61,744 nucleotides of DNA from assembly GCF_000761245.1 (NCBI RefSeq), contig NZ_AWOR01000056.1:1-61744 (forward strand), in the 5' to 3' direction. The DNA is from Comamonas testosteroni (GTDB taxonomy: Bacteria; Pseudomonadota; Gammaproteobacteria; Burkholderiales; Burkholderiaceae_C). Position numbers and translations under genes: made by a program. Below, in pieces: positions 45,472 to 54,322 of this stretch (the first letter of the stretch is position 1; each line of letters begins with the position of its first letter). The notes beneath the pieces are model-generated. The model saw nothing but the letters and a program-made list of their open reading frames with translations, was not told the origin of the DNA and made no database searches.

Positions 45472-46677
45472 TTGTGGATTCAACCGATGGATGCAACACA
45501 TTCGTTAAACATCTCAGCCGGGGTTCTGTACCCCAAGGTCTTCCTGGGCCGCTCGTTTAATTTTCTCGCAATCGCATCCAATTCATCTTGCGAGTAGCCA
45601 GAGATGTCGATGCCCTTGGGCAGGTACTGTCTGAGTAGCCCATTGGTGTTCTCGTTCGTTCCGCGCTGCCATGGGTTTTGTGGATCGCAGAAGTAGACCT
45701 GGATGTCGGTGGCCACAGTGAATCGTTTGTGCCCCGCCATTTCCAACGATAGAGCTCTTGTGGCAAGGTCTGCGCATGCCTGGCCAGCGCCGCAGCGACG
45801 GTATACGAGTCCTTGTCCACTAGCTTGACCAACATTACGTAGCGGGTGTGCCGCTCTACTAGCGTTGCCACCTGGCTGTAGGCATCGCCAAACAACAGGT
45901 CGCCCTCCCAATGGCCCGGCACTGCTCGATCCTCTATGCAGGCTGGGCGCTCGCTAATGGGCACTGCATCGACGATCCGGCCATGGATCGGCGTCTTCTG
46001 GGTGTAATGGCGTGAGCGGCGCATTCCTCTGGTGCGCCGCAGATGCTCCAGAAGCTCTTTCTTCAAGGCCCCACGGGTTTGGACGAAGAGCGTGCGATAG
46101 ATGGCCTCGTGAGACACCTGCATATCCTTTGCACCCGGGTAAGTTCGTTTGAGCCACCCTGCTATTTGCTCGGGTGACCATAGACTTTGTAATTTACCCG
46201 CCACGATCTGTGCCAGCGCAGGATTGCAGGCCAACTTGCACGCCTTTGGGCGACGTGCCCGCCCCCAGGCAGCCTCGTCTGCCTTTGTAGCTCGGTAGCA
46301 AGTCTTGCCGCCATTGCGTAGGAGTTCACGGCTGATGGTGGACGCAGCTCGTTGCAAGCGGCTGGCAACGCAGCGGATGGATTCACCTGCGGCCAACGCC
46401 CTGGAGATTTCTTCTCGCTCAGAAATGGTCAATGCCCAGCGAGACCGACTCCTCGCTGGTGGCCGGATGCCACCCGTCGCACTCAAGATGGTGTGAATGG
46501 ACGAGTGTGGTCGGTCAAACAGCTTGCCGATCTCGTGCAGGGTATCGCCAGCTTTCCAGCGATCCCACATCAGGGCCTTCTGAGCTTCGGTGTAGTAAAT
46601 CCGCGGTCTTTGCTTCATGCCAACATTCCATCCGCCAGAGGCAATCATTGTGGTGCATTGACCAGTTGAATCCACAA
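45472..46677 (-). mobile_element. IS30-family insertion sequence, complete ends
   Basis: About 1.2 kb bounded by inverted repeats: TTGTGGATTCAACCG at the left and the reverse complement of TTGTGGATTCAACTGG at the right, both continuing with ATGCA and CACA at equal distance. It encodes one IS30-type transposase, which is broken. No clear target duplication is visible. It lies directly against repeat A at 46683. Confidence 0.8.
45480..46618 (-). pseudogene. IS30 transposase with an internal deletion removing a catalytic Asp
   Basis: From ATG 46618 (MKQRPRIYYTEAQKALMWDR) the frame runs through the helix-turn-helix and first catalytic Asp ([10 protein letters not shown]), then breaks after TLPQELYR. 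Sequence resumes in another frame as [31 protein letters not shown] (catalytic Glu) and the family C-terminus. The missing stretch, about 20 bases at around 45,740, is where family members carry SLTWDRG with the second catalytic Asp. Both the frame and the DDE triad are lost, so the element is immobile on its own. Confidence 0.82.
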
Positions 46678-46682
46678 GCCTT

Positions 46683-46816
46683 TGCGGTCGCTAGCAAGAA
46701 CGCTAGCCAGCGTCTGCTCTCGGTGAAAGAGGTCACTCGACACTGGGCGATCTGGACAAGGTTTGGCCGCAAGTTTGCATGCCGGTTAGCGATCGCTGGC
46801 GAGGCCTGCGATCGGC
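46683..46816. repeat. Dispersed intergenic repeat A, copy 2
   Basis: Matches 5951-6083 with shared blocks GCTAGCCAGCGTCTGCTCTC, GATCTGGAC and TTTGGCCGCAAGTTT in the same order and spacing. It starts 6 bases after the IS30 end. Noncoding. Confidence 0.65.
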
Positions 46817-47006
46817 CAGAAGGAGATCTCTAGGAACTGGATTTCAAACCCAAGCGCTAATGACAGTTACGTGATGTTCCAACTACAAAAGCACTGGCTT
46901 AAAAATGAATCTCAATGTATCATGTAATTCATTTTGCTACAAAATTGGTTAACTAACTGTCGTTTTAGGTGACATCCTTGACTAAGTGTGATAGAGAGCC
47001 CTGCAT

Positions 47007-47365
47007 TTGGCAGCGACACTTTCATCAGCTGTAGAGAATCCCTCGAAAAATGAAAAGAAAGAGCTTTATGGACTAGCGGTTGCTGCAGTAATTTGTGTAG
47101 CGATCTACACGCAGCTAACAGTCTTCGTGGTCCCGCCGATTGGCATAATGCCCGAGGGCAAGACGATCATCATTCCACGCCAGAGCAATATGCAATTTGT
47201 CGACAGTCCAGACGGGATGTGCGAACGGATGAAGGCGGCGTCAGTCTTCTTTGCCGAGGCATCGCTATCGCTTCTGCGGGAAAGGACGTAACGATCCTGG
47301 CTCGCCTGCCCTACAGTTCAACGCTGTACAGCATTTCCACTGGTGGCAAGAGCTACGACCGTTAG
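47007..47365 (+). pseudogene. Small membrane protein gene with a one-base frameshift
   Basis: One frame gives KKELYGLAVAAVICVAIYTQL (membrane helix), GIMPEGKTIIIPRQSNMQF and DGMCERM; the other continues GGVSLLCRGIAIASAGKDV, LARLPYSSTLYSISTGG and KSYDR. Deleting one G near 47,233 (MK-GGV) explains the break. Together they would be a protein of about 118 residues with one N-terminal helix. Function unknown. Start at TTG 47007 is uncertain. Confidence 0.55.
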
Positions 47366-47404
47366 GTTCCGCTCTTTAATACTCAATGCCAGCTCTACCT
47401 TCTG

Positions 47405-48370
47405 ATGCTTATTTCGACCCAACGCAGTGCCGCGTTAAAGCTCCCATTTTCCCTGGCAACTGTTGCGGCCTTGCTGGCTGGTTGCAGTGAAAGTCAGCCA
47501 AGCAAAGAAGCGGAGCCTAGAGAGACGGCGGAGCATCTACAACAACAAATCCGCGACCTCACTGCAGAACGAGACCATCTCAAAATGCAGGTGCAGGATT
47601 TGTCACGCCCCTCAACGGTCATCCTCGCGGATGTGACGAGCGCGCTCTCCAGCAACAATCCAGAGAAGGCAAACAAAGCGCTGGCGGAACTAGAAAATCG
47701 ATTTCCAAAATCGAAAGAAACGACAGACGGTAAGAAACAAGTTGCAGATTATCGTGATGCTCTTGTAAAGGCTGCCGCCGAAGAACAACGGATCGCCGCA
47801 CTGGGGTTCAAAGCACTACCAGTCGGCCTGACCGTCAAAGGTCCTGCCGTAACTGCGAAGTACAGTGACTTAAGCTTCAATGCACGTTTCGTGATGGATC
47901 GCTACGACAACAGCTACCACTATCGTGATGCTGACCGCGACACAAAGTACGCAATCATCGGTATGACCGTGACGGCAGGAAAGGGTGTGAACAACCCAGA
48001 GATGCCTGGTGCTGCACTTTACTGGGCTGATGGCGCAACGTTGAGGAAGCTTGGAGAGTTCTCCATCGAATTCACGCGATGGGAGAGTTATGCAACCTAT
48101 TTAGGTAATTATTCGGACAGCCGTAATGACTTTGCCAAAGTGCAGACCATACCCTTCACACTAGGCGTGCAGATTAACGACGAAATGCTTAGAAAAAGGC
48201 CGCTTTACGTTGTGGTCACAAAGGATGGCTGCATTGGCCGTGGCTATGCACGTTTCAGAAACCCTCCTGACTTTTACAGTGGCTCGTGCTCAGCGTTGAA
48301 GTCGACGCTGACAACGAAAGACTTTACTGATCCAGCTAGCGGCTTGAATATTGTTCTGCGGAGAGATTGA
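47405..48370 (+). CDS. Putative lipoprotein of unknown function
   Basis: A 321-residue protein with a lipoprotein signal (lipobox LLAGC, Cys near residue 27), a coiled coil at about residues 40-70 (AEHLQQQIRDLTAERDHLKMQV), a helical segment and a C-terminal beta-rich domain (residues 150-320) with Cys pairs near the end (KDGCIGRG, SGSCSAL). It would be anchored to a membrane facing the periplasm. No family recognised. It starts 40 bases after the frameshifted small membrane gene and may be its partner. Confidence 0.72.
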   Translation: MLISTQRSAALKLPFSLATVAALLAGCSESQPSKEAEPRETAEHLQQQIRDLTAERDHLKMQVQDLSRPSTVILADVTSALSSNNPEKANKALAELENRFPKSKETTDGKKQVADYRDALVKAAAEEQRIAALGFKALPVGLTVKGPAVTAKYSDLSFNARFVMDRYDNSYHYRDADRDTKYAIIGMTVTAGKGVNNPEMPGAALYWADGATLRKLGEFSIEFTRWESYATYLGNYSDSRNDFAKVQTIPFTLGVQINDEMLRKRPLYVVVTKDGCIGRGYARFRNPPDFYSGSCSALKSTLTTKDFTDPASGLNIVLRRD

Positions 48371-48572
48371 AGAAGTCAATTTCACTCGCTCGAGATCTGA
48401 ATATTTCGTCTTACGTCAAGATCGCTTTTCTGGTTTCAAGTGCGCTTTCAGAAATATTCCAGTAATGCATAAAAAGAGCTTCAATTCGAGATCCAACCCT
48501 CCGCGGCTTCGCCACTCCAGACGGGTCGCTGTTTAAGCTCAGCGTTAGAAAACCATAGAAAATCCGGGAAAA

Positions 48573-49424
48573 ATGAACCTGCTAGACATTATAAAATCAA
48601 AGCAAGTAGACATATATATATCATTATTTTTCACCATACTTGGCCTAGTTTTGGGAGTGTTAGTTGATTATTTAAGGAGTGCAAAGCCATCTTTAGTAAA
48701 TCAGCAAGGTAATATTTTTAATCTTACCTTAAATAATATCGCCAACCCTCCAGGAAGCACACCAAATCAACGTCAAGATGATCAAGGCCTATTTGCCATG
48801 ATTGCTGCATTGACCATCGTATGCGGAATTGTTTATCTATTTTTCAGAAGCGATATATTAAATATTCTTTCATTCATAACTATTTTCACCATATCGCTAT
48901 GGGCGGGTGGAACGTTGCACAGTTTATACAAAGGCTACTTTTCTGGTAGCGCATGGTTCGTATCACTAGTTTTCTCGTCATCTTTCTGCATACTTGCTTT
49001 ATTTCTCGTAGGTAAAGCATTATCACCGGATTATGCTCCAAAGTACTTCCAATATAGCCAAGATATAATCAACAAATATGGAGTTACAGGATTAAAAACC
49101 TATTTCAACGCACAAGATTTTCGTTGGTTCATGTTTCACTTGCTTGGTGTATTTTTCCTATTTCAAGCAAAAATTAGAATGGCACTCTCCTCCACGTATT
49201 TTCTAACAGCTGGAAAACTTTCGCTGGCCGAAAGCCAAAGAGAACCATGGATAGTCAAAAGAACACGAAAGTATGCAAGCTTAAGTACAAACATAATTTA
49301 CGTATCCCTTCTATCAGTTGCTGCATACTATTTAATATCCGGGAATTTTTTCATGTGGTTTGAGTATAAATTCCCTGGGCAATTCAAAATCTTTATCAAT
49401 ACTGTTCTGCACGGACGAGGTTAG
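48573..49424 (+). CDS. AT-rich gene for a polytopic membrane protein, unknown function
   Basis: A 283-residue protein with about six hydrophobic helices, for example near residues 13-32 (IYISLFFTILGLVLGVLVDY), 73-91, 97-115, 125-147, 190-205 and 242-260. The loops are charged but carry no motif I recognise. Composition is clearly more AT-rich than neighbouring genes, which suggests separate acquisition. It is preceded by GGGA. No partner is obvious. Confidence 0.65.
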   Translation: MNLLDIIKSKQVDIYISLFFTILGLVLGVLVDYLRSAKPSLVNQQGNIFNLTLNNIANPPGSTPNQRQDDQGLFAMIAALTIVCGIVYLFFRSDILNILSFITIFTISLWAGGTLHSLYKGYFSGSAWFVSLVFSSSFCILALFLVGKALSPDYAPKYFQYSQDIINKYGVTGLKTYFNAQDFRWFMFHLLGVFFLFQAKIRMALSSTYFLTAGKLSLAESQREPWIVKRTRKYASLSTNIIYVSLLSVAAYYLISGNFFMWFEYKFPGQFKIFINTVLHGRG

Positions 49425-49479
49425 GGTTTCTACAACTGCTTCAAATCGCTCGCGTCACTTGCTGAGACGGGGTAATGCC

Positions 49480-49814
49480 CACCCCTTAATCAAACAAAAA
49501 GGCGAGATGATCTAGGTATGATTCATCTACGCGCAGGCGCATCAATGATTGACCTTGTGGATATAAACGGTGTCCTAGGCCTCCATGGAGGTGGGCCCGC
49601 TGACCCTAGCAACAAAAACGTAGATCACTTCTGCTTACGCATCTCCCCCTTCAATGAGACTGAAATTCTTAATTTTCTCGCATCTATGGGAATAGATGCA
49701 GATAAAGCAGAAGTTCGCTATGGCGCCGAGGGAGATGGTCCATCTATTTATTTTTTTGATCCAGATGGAAATCAGGTAGAGCTTAAAGGTCCACCGAATG
49801 CCATGACAGATTGA
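49480..49814 (+). pseudogene. VOC/glyoxalase-family protein lacking its N-terminus
   Basis: About 98 residues from ATG 49518: LRAGASMIDLVDINGVLGLH, NVDHFCLRISPFNE (metal-type His), GAEGDGPSIYFFDPDGNQVELKGPP (metal-type Glu; shown in part). VOC domains need two beta-alpha-beta-beta-beta modules, and most of the first is missing; its likely end (RRDDLGMIHL) is in frame just before the ATG, then a stop. A 5'-truncated relic, although a short product could be made. Confidence 0.65.
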
Positions 49815-50341
49815 TTTCTTCACCCGACAGAGAATAGTCCAGGTTAGCTCTTGGGCAAAGAAGACAATTCTTTGGCGCACAACGACAACGCAGTGCTGTC
49901 CTATTCGCCTCCAGTAGTCGCATAGACACGGAAGGGGGGGGAATGACGCAGCGCAGTGGTACAGCACTCCAGTATTGAGCCCTCACCGAATGCGTAACCT
50001 GCATATACACATAGCGCAACGAGGAGGATCTCTTGCTCAAAGAATAACAACGACTGAACAAAACTGGTTGTGTGCCACAATGAAAAATTGAACAGGTTCT
50101 TGTTCCTCAGGCGAAACGAGATCCCTTCATCCACGATGTGTCGAACAGTCACCCAATTGCAGATCCCCGCGTCAAGGCGTAACACGCCTTTGCTCAATCC
50201 AATCGCAGAGCCTTTTGGTGCCTCCGTTTAGCTGTTCGACATCAGTTTTCCGATTAAACTTTCTAACTGTTTGCTGCAGACATTTCTATGAAAGCGGGTG
50301 ACTAATCAAGAATTCGCATTAGAATTGCACAGGGAATATCT
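49815..50341. other. Gene-free gap
   Basis: Overlapping minus-strand frames of 92-110 codons exist but look like chance, with no ribosome sites and no family signatures. No strong hairpin or repeat seen. Confidence 0.35.
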
Positions 50342-50872
50342 ATGACTCAAATAGATTCAGCTGTTCCGATAGGCATGCAAATGGACAAGTATCTGAAGAA
50401 ATTAATAGATCGCCTCTACAAGCCAACGACTGGGAATCGTCAAGCAATCGCGATGTCACGCAGGTATGCCGAGCAGTTGCCTCTATTGCCGAGTGTTGCC
50501 ATTATTTCCATTACAGCACCGGATCGCGGACAGGCAAAAATAGCCCCGTTCCCCTTAACATTAAGAATTAGTTTTGCAGATGTTGACTTTCAAAATTCAG
50601 AGCTGTCGAGCCGTGCCAAATGCAAACTTGATTTAGCATTCAATCAAGAACATGCTTGGCAGATCTTTGCATTTATTGAATCACTTCCCGCAGAAATTTC
50701 TAGTGTTGTCGTGCATTGCGAGGGAGGTTACTCTCGCTCTACCGCTGTTGTACAGGCGCTACATGATCTCTATCAGTTTGACGTGGATGCAGAAACACTC
50801 AAACAAGCAAACCCCTCTATCGTATCGCTTTTAAGGAAAGAAGGCTTGCGACCCAAGCAAACGAGGTGGTGA
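50342..50872 (+). CDS. Protein tyrosine phosphatase-like protein
   Basis: A 176-residue protein with VVVHCEGGYSRSTAVVQAL at about residues 122-140, fitting the Cys-x5-Arg active-site loop with His before the Cys and Ser after the Arg. An upstream Asp that could be the general acid lies in SFADVDFQNSE. The family includes tyrosine and dual-specificity phosphatases. It is convergent with two small genes on the other strand. In an island setting it may modify a host or phage protein, but this is speculation. Confidence 0.65.
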   Translation: MTQIDSAVPIGMQMDKYLKKLIDRLYKPTTGNRQAIAMSRRYAEQLPLLPSVAIISITAPDRGQAKIAPFPLTLRISFADVDFQNSELSSRAKCKLDLAFNQEHAWQIFAFIESLPAEISSVVVHCEGGYSRSTAVVQALHDLYQFDVDAETLKQANPSIVSLLRKEGLRPKQTRW

Positions 50873-50885
50873 ATCTCTAGATAAA

Positions 50886-51212
50886 TTATGCTTCGATAAA
50901 ATGGGCCTTTAACTTCTTCATAATCCAATCGTTTTCGTCCGCAGTTAACCCCCAAGGTTTTTTGGATAATGAGTGTGCAACTGCATTGAGAAGCGCCTCC
51001 CAAGAATAGGATGGTTGCTTCTTCTTTTCGCAATAAGTGATCAGTTGATCTACTAGATCAGCGCAAACGTCATAACGCTGATAAATCTCATCTTCATCAG
51101 GCTGGTCTAAATAGTAACGACCATCAATTTCGACAACACTTAATTTCGGCTGTGTGCCGGATAGTGCGCTAAAGCCATGCTGCCTCGGGAAATCTGAAGG
51201 TGCTTTGTTCAT
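50886..51212 (-). CDS. Small protein of unknown function
   Basis: A 108-residue acidic protein: VVEIDGRYYLDQPDEDEIYQ, then helices YDVCADLVDQLITYCEKKK and WEALLNAVAHSLSKKPWGLT. No membrane segment or catalytic motif. It follows the next gene upstream by 34 bases, so the pair is probably co-transcribed. Convergent with the phosphatase-like gene, 13 bases apart. Confidence 0.65.
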   Translation of the reverse strand: MNKAPSDFPRQHGFSALSGTQPKLSVVEIDGRYYLDQPDEDEIYQRYDVCADLVDQLITYCEKKKQPSYSWEALLNAVAHSLSKKPWGLTADENDWIMKKLKAHFIEA

Positions 51213-51246
51213 GCGCTAGATCCTTTGCCAAGGAAAAACACTCAAT

Positions 51247-51699
51247 TCATTGGGCATAATAAACCGGACCAAGCTCACGCCGACCTAAAAGAAGTTTTTC
51301 GAAATTTTCAATAAGCGTTGTGTAGCCTGCGTGATTTGGAACTCCTAGATGGCGAGACACTATTTCAGCTTCCACATAGGACTGAAACAACCTGAGCCCC
51401 TCGTCTATATGCCACTCCTCTATTAACTCCGGAGAGGCAGGACGGAAACTTGCCAAAGATGGATGCTTCCATAAGAGGGAGAAAACCAACGCTACAGGAG
51501 CAAGTGCATGTCGCCCCAGGTTACCGCTCACAAGTGAGTCGCTATCGAATCCATGCAAGTTTGGAAGGCTTTGAGCAAGCGACTCGAGTTCACCTAATGT
51601 GAAATTTACAAGAGGCTGTAGCAACCAATCTTTCGCCTGCATTTTGCGCAGAGCTTCTGAGTAAGTTAGACCGGCCGAAGACTCTGCTGTCGTTGACAT
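51247..51699 (-). CDS. Small helical protein of unknown function
   Basis: A 150-residue protein (MSTTAESSAGLTYSEALRKM...) with mainly helical sequence, including LVNFTLGELESLAQSLPNL and LRLFQSYVEAEIVSRHLG. No signal peptide or known motif. First gene of a two-gene unit with 50886-51212. A role as an immunity or inhibitor pair is possible but untested. Confidence 0.62.
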   Translation of the reverse strand: MSTTAESSAGLTYSEALRKMQAKDWLLQPLVNFTLGELESLAQSLPNLHGFDSDSLVSGNLGRHALAPVALVFSLLWKHPSLASFRPASPELIEEWHIDEGLRLFQSYVEAEIVSRHLGVPNHAGYTTLIENFEKLLLGRRELGPVYYAQ

Positions 51700-51918
51700 T
51701 GCTGTATTTTTCTATGAACTCAAAGGTAGTGGATGGTTGATGTGAAGAAGTGCCTGTGGCGAACCTACTTCAACCTGTTTAAGGCTCAAGTGATCTGCTT
51801 TCGTTGAATCTCTCCCGCATGTCCGGTCCTGTCGTTGCACTTGGACCCCCGAATCAGGTGCAACCCACGGCGGGAGAACATTGATGAGACCTCACAACAG
51901 CCACTGACCAGATTGTGC

Positions 51919-51941
51919 CATATATGTAGGTTTCATATATG
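51919..51941. promoter_or_regulatory. Paired CATATATG palindromes before the XRE gene
   Basis: CATATATG, itself a palindrome, occurs at 51919-51926 and 51934-51941, spaced 15 bases centre to centre. The pair lies 54 bases upstream of the regulator ATG and is a candidate operator or promoter. The gap 51700-51994 has no gene. Confidence 0.4.
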
Positions 51942-51994
51942 CAGTGCACTCATGAGAAGTCGACGTTTAAGAAGTGTTGCAACAACATGTCGGC

Positions 51995-52243
51995 ATGTAT
52001 GTCCCGAAGCTCCCTAAACAGAAAACGAAGGTCTCAACCAAGGAGCTACTCGCGAAGAATCTTGTGCGCCTACGGGCAGAACGGGAGATGTCACAAGAGG
52101 ATCTCAGCTACCTTGCAGGCTTGAACAGAACGGTTGTCGGCCACATTGAACGCAAACAGCGCAACGTCACCCTTGAAACGTTGGAAGCGCTCGCAGCAGG
52201 CCTCGATGTGTCAGTTCGCGACCTGTTTGATGAACCCAGCTAG
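51995..52243 (+). CDS. XRE-family DNA-binding regulator
   Basis: An 82-residue protein that is almost wholly one Cro/C1-type helix-turn-helix: LAKNLVRLRAEREMSQEDLS, LAGLNRTVVGHIERKQRNV, TLETLEALAAGLDVSVRDLF. It resembles controller proteins of restriction-modification systems and orphan phage repressors. ATG 51995 is preferred over GTG 51974. No toxin or restriction gene directly follows, so its target is unknown; the palindromes upstream suggest autoregulation. Confidence 0.85.
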   Translation: MYVPKLPKQKTKVSTKELLAKNLVRLRAEREMSQEDLSYLAGLNRTVVGHIERKQRNVTLETLEALAAGLDVSVRDLFDEPS

Positions 52244-52783
52244 GCCGGCAGTAACAATCGGCTATTTCCGGCTCTTGTGGCCGAAGTGTCAGCATGCGCT
52301 GTTAGCCACATTGTGATCTACCAAGTTGTCGGCTTTGCGCACGCCTTCCCTGTGAAGGTTACCCACATCGCTCAGATCCTCGAATGACATGCACCTGCAA
52401 CCTTTTGGCGTCAGTGCACGTCTACTGCATGTGTCAATGGCGGCAGTGCGCTGGCCCATGTCACTTTCTCCGCCAACCGATACTGACCACCTGAGCTGTT
52501 CCTGTACAGCTGACCGAAGTCTGCAGGAATCGGCCAACTTCGCTACTCCATTTACCGCTTGCTTCGGCAAACCGCTGAAGCTTCTTCGCCTTGCCAATAG
52601 TTTGGGAGCCACGAACCTTTACGACTAGTTGCAGCAAGGCCCGATGTAGCCCTATTCGGGTGTGGGCTGGCTCATATACCGAGCCTAAAGAGCGTATGCT
52701 CAACATCTATGTATTAACGCCGCACCGAATCAAAAAAATTGACTTAAAAAAACTCCATTGAAATCAGCGCCTTAGAGATCAAG
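52244..52783. other. Gene-free stretch at the end of the island
   Basis: Frames of 60-107 codons on both strands carry no recognisable sequence. Composition becomes AT-rich at about 52,700-52,800, just before the cut dioxygenase gene. No integrase, tRNA or attachment repeat was found that would explain the boundary. Confidence 0.4.
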
Positions 52784-52981
52784 TCAATTGACAAGGAAAC
52801 TGATGATGTGGCCCAGGAACATCACCGGCATGCGCGGCGAAGGCTTGAGCTGCTGCAGCAGTTGCTCGGGCAACAGGGAAGAAGAAGTGGAGTTCATGGA
52901 AAAAGCCTTCCAGCCCCCGCCGGCGGCCAGCACGGAGGCTGCGCCCAGGGACAAAAGCGTACGTCTACGCATCTCGGTCAA
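52784..52981 (-). pseudogene. Extradiol-dioxygenase-family gene (YgiD/DODA-like), first 61 codons only
   Basis: The frame starts MTEMRRRTLLSLGAASVLAA, a leader with a run of Arg, and reaches SPRMPVMFLGH before diverging to IISFLVN and a stop. YgiD-type enzymes continue from this point with GSPMN, part of the metal site. The real gene is therefore cut at about 52,806, at the same place where the GC-rich core meets AT-rich island DNA. It marks the island's right edge. Confidence 0.65.
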
Positions 52982-53240
52982 TCGAATGCGCCCCCAGGGG
53001 CGCTTTTATACAGATGGGGCTAGCTTGCCACAGCGCAACAGCGCCTGAAAGCATCGCCTGCGCAACAGACTGTCCTGAAAGTGCCAGCGCCAAGGCCCGG
53101 CTTGCACTACAACCGCAGTTGCACAAGCAGTTGAACAAGCACGACTGACGCCAATCAGGCTCAGGCAAGGGCTTCGCTTCAAGAAAGCCATCTTGATGCA
53201 CCCTGGCTTGCGCAAGTCCATACAAGGAATGCTCCCACTC

Positions 53241-54134
53241 ATGCCCAGCACCGCCATACAGCCCCTGCAAGGAATCCGCATACTCAGCCTGGCTCTGAAC
53301 CTGCCCGGCCCCGCCGCCCTGTGGCGCTGCGCCGGCATGGGAGCCGATTGCCGCAAGCTCGAGCCCCTGGCCACCGGCGCAGGCCGCAGCGCCGACCCCA
53401 TGGGCCTCTACTGCCCCGATGCCTACGCGCAGATGCATGACAAGGTTCAAACCCTGCAGGCCGATCTCAAGACCGCCCATGGCCAGGCCAGCCTGCATGA
53501 ACAACTGACGCAAACCGATGTGCTGCTGACCTCGTTCCGGCCCTCGGCCCTGAGCAAACTGGGCCTGGGCTGGGAAGCCCTGCAACAGCGCTACCCGCGG
53601 CTGTCACTGGTGCGCGTGGTCGGCAGTGCGGGAGAGCTGGCCGATGTCCCCGGCCATGACCTCACCTATCAGGCCGAAGCGGGCCTCGTGCACAGCACCG
53701 CCCTGCCCCCCAGCCTGTTTGCCGATATGGCCGGGGCGCTGATGGCCAGCGAAGCCGTGCTCCAGGCTGTGCTGGTGAGCAGCCGCAGCGGGCGCGGCAT
53801 ACTGCGCGAGGTCGGCCTGGCCCAGGCCGCGCAATGGCTGGCCCTGCCCTGGCACTGGGGCCTGACCCAGCCCGCCGGCGATGTCGGCGGCGCCCATGCG
53901 GGCTACCGCATCTACCCTTGCGCCGACGGCATCGTGGCCGTGGCCGCGCTGGAGCCACACTTTGCCCAGCGCCTGTGCGAAGCGGCGGACCTGCCCTTCA
54001 GCCACCCAACCGATATGCGCAAGCCCGAGATCCATCAGGGCGTGGCCCGGTTTCTGGCCGCGCGCAGCTGCGCTGAGCTGATGCAGCTGGCGCAGGACAG
54101 GGATATTCCTCTGCACGCCCTGCCCCAAACCTGA
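53241..54134 (+). CDS. CaiB/BaiF (class III) CoA-transferase family protein
   Basis: A 297-residue protein with family-typical stretches: LQGIRILSLALNLPGPAALWRC, DVLLTSFRPSALSKLGLGWEAL, RLSLVRVVGSAGELADVPGHDLTYQA (each partly shown). Class III enzymes move CoA between carboxylic acids. Full-length members run to about 400 residues, and shorter racemase-type relatives exist, so the reaction is uncertain. Start ATG 53241 is tentative; earlier ATGs at 53193, 53196 and 53229 are possible. First intact gene in the core block after the island edge. Confidence 0.82.
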   Translation: MPSTAIQPLQGIRILSLALNLPGPAALWRCAGMGADCRKLEPLATGAGRSADPMGLYCPDAYAQMHDKVQTLQADLKTAHGQASLHEQLTQTDVLLTSFRPSALSKLGLGWEALQQRYPRLSLVRVVGSAGELADVPGHDLTYQAEAGLVHSTALPPSLFADMAGALMASEAVLQAVLVSSRSGRGILREVGLAQAAQWLALPWHWGLTQPAGDVGGAHAGYRIYPCADGIVAVAALEPHFAQRLCEAADLPFSHPTDMRKPEIHQGVARFLAARSCAELMQLAQDRDIPLHALPQT

Positions 54135-54225
54135 AGCAAACCAGAACCTGTTTACGCTCCCCCTCCGCGCTAGGGCCTTCGCGGGATGGGATGCTAGGGG
54201 GCGGCCCTCCGCGCGCGATACCGCA

Positions 54226-54311
54226 GCAATAGTGATGCTATTGCGAGGATTCGCGCGGCCGGCGAGGCAACGCCGCAGACCGCCCCTGACCGGGCGTCCC
54301 TGACCGGGCGT
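54226..54311. repeat. Hairpin and 14-bp tandem repeat between convergent genes
   Basis: GCAATAG/CTATTGC (54226-54244) forms a 7-bp stem with a 5-base loop. CCCTGACCGGGCGT is repeated twice without interruption at 54284-54311. Both lie in the 188-base gap between the CoA-transferase and the aldo/keto reductase, where transcripts meet. Confidence 0.6.
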
Positions 54312-54322
54312 CCGCAAAGGCA

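Noticed and set aside
47366..48572. GTTAGGT and GTTAGAA sequences resembling integron core sites
   Set aside because: No paired R''/L box structure around them; chance matches to a seven-base motif.
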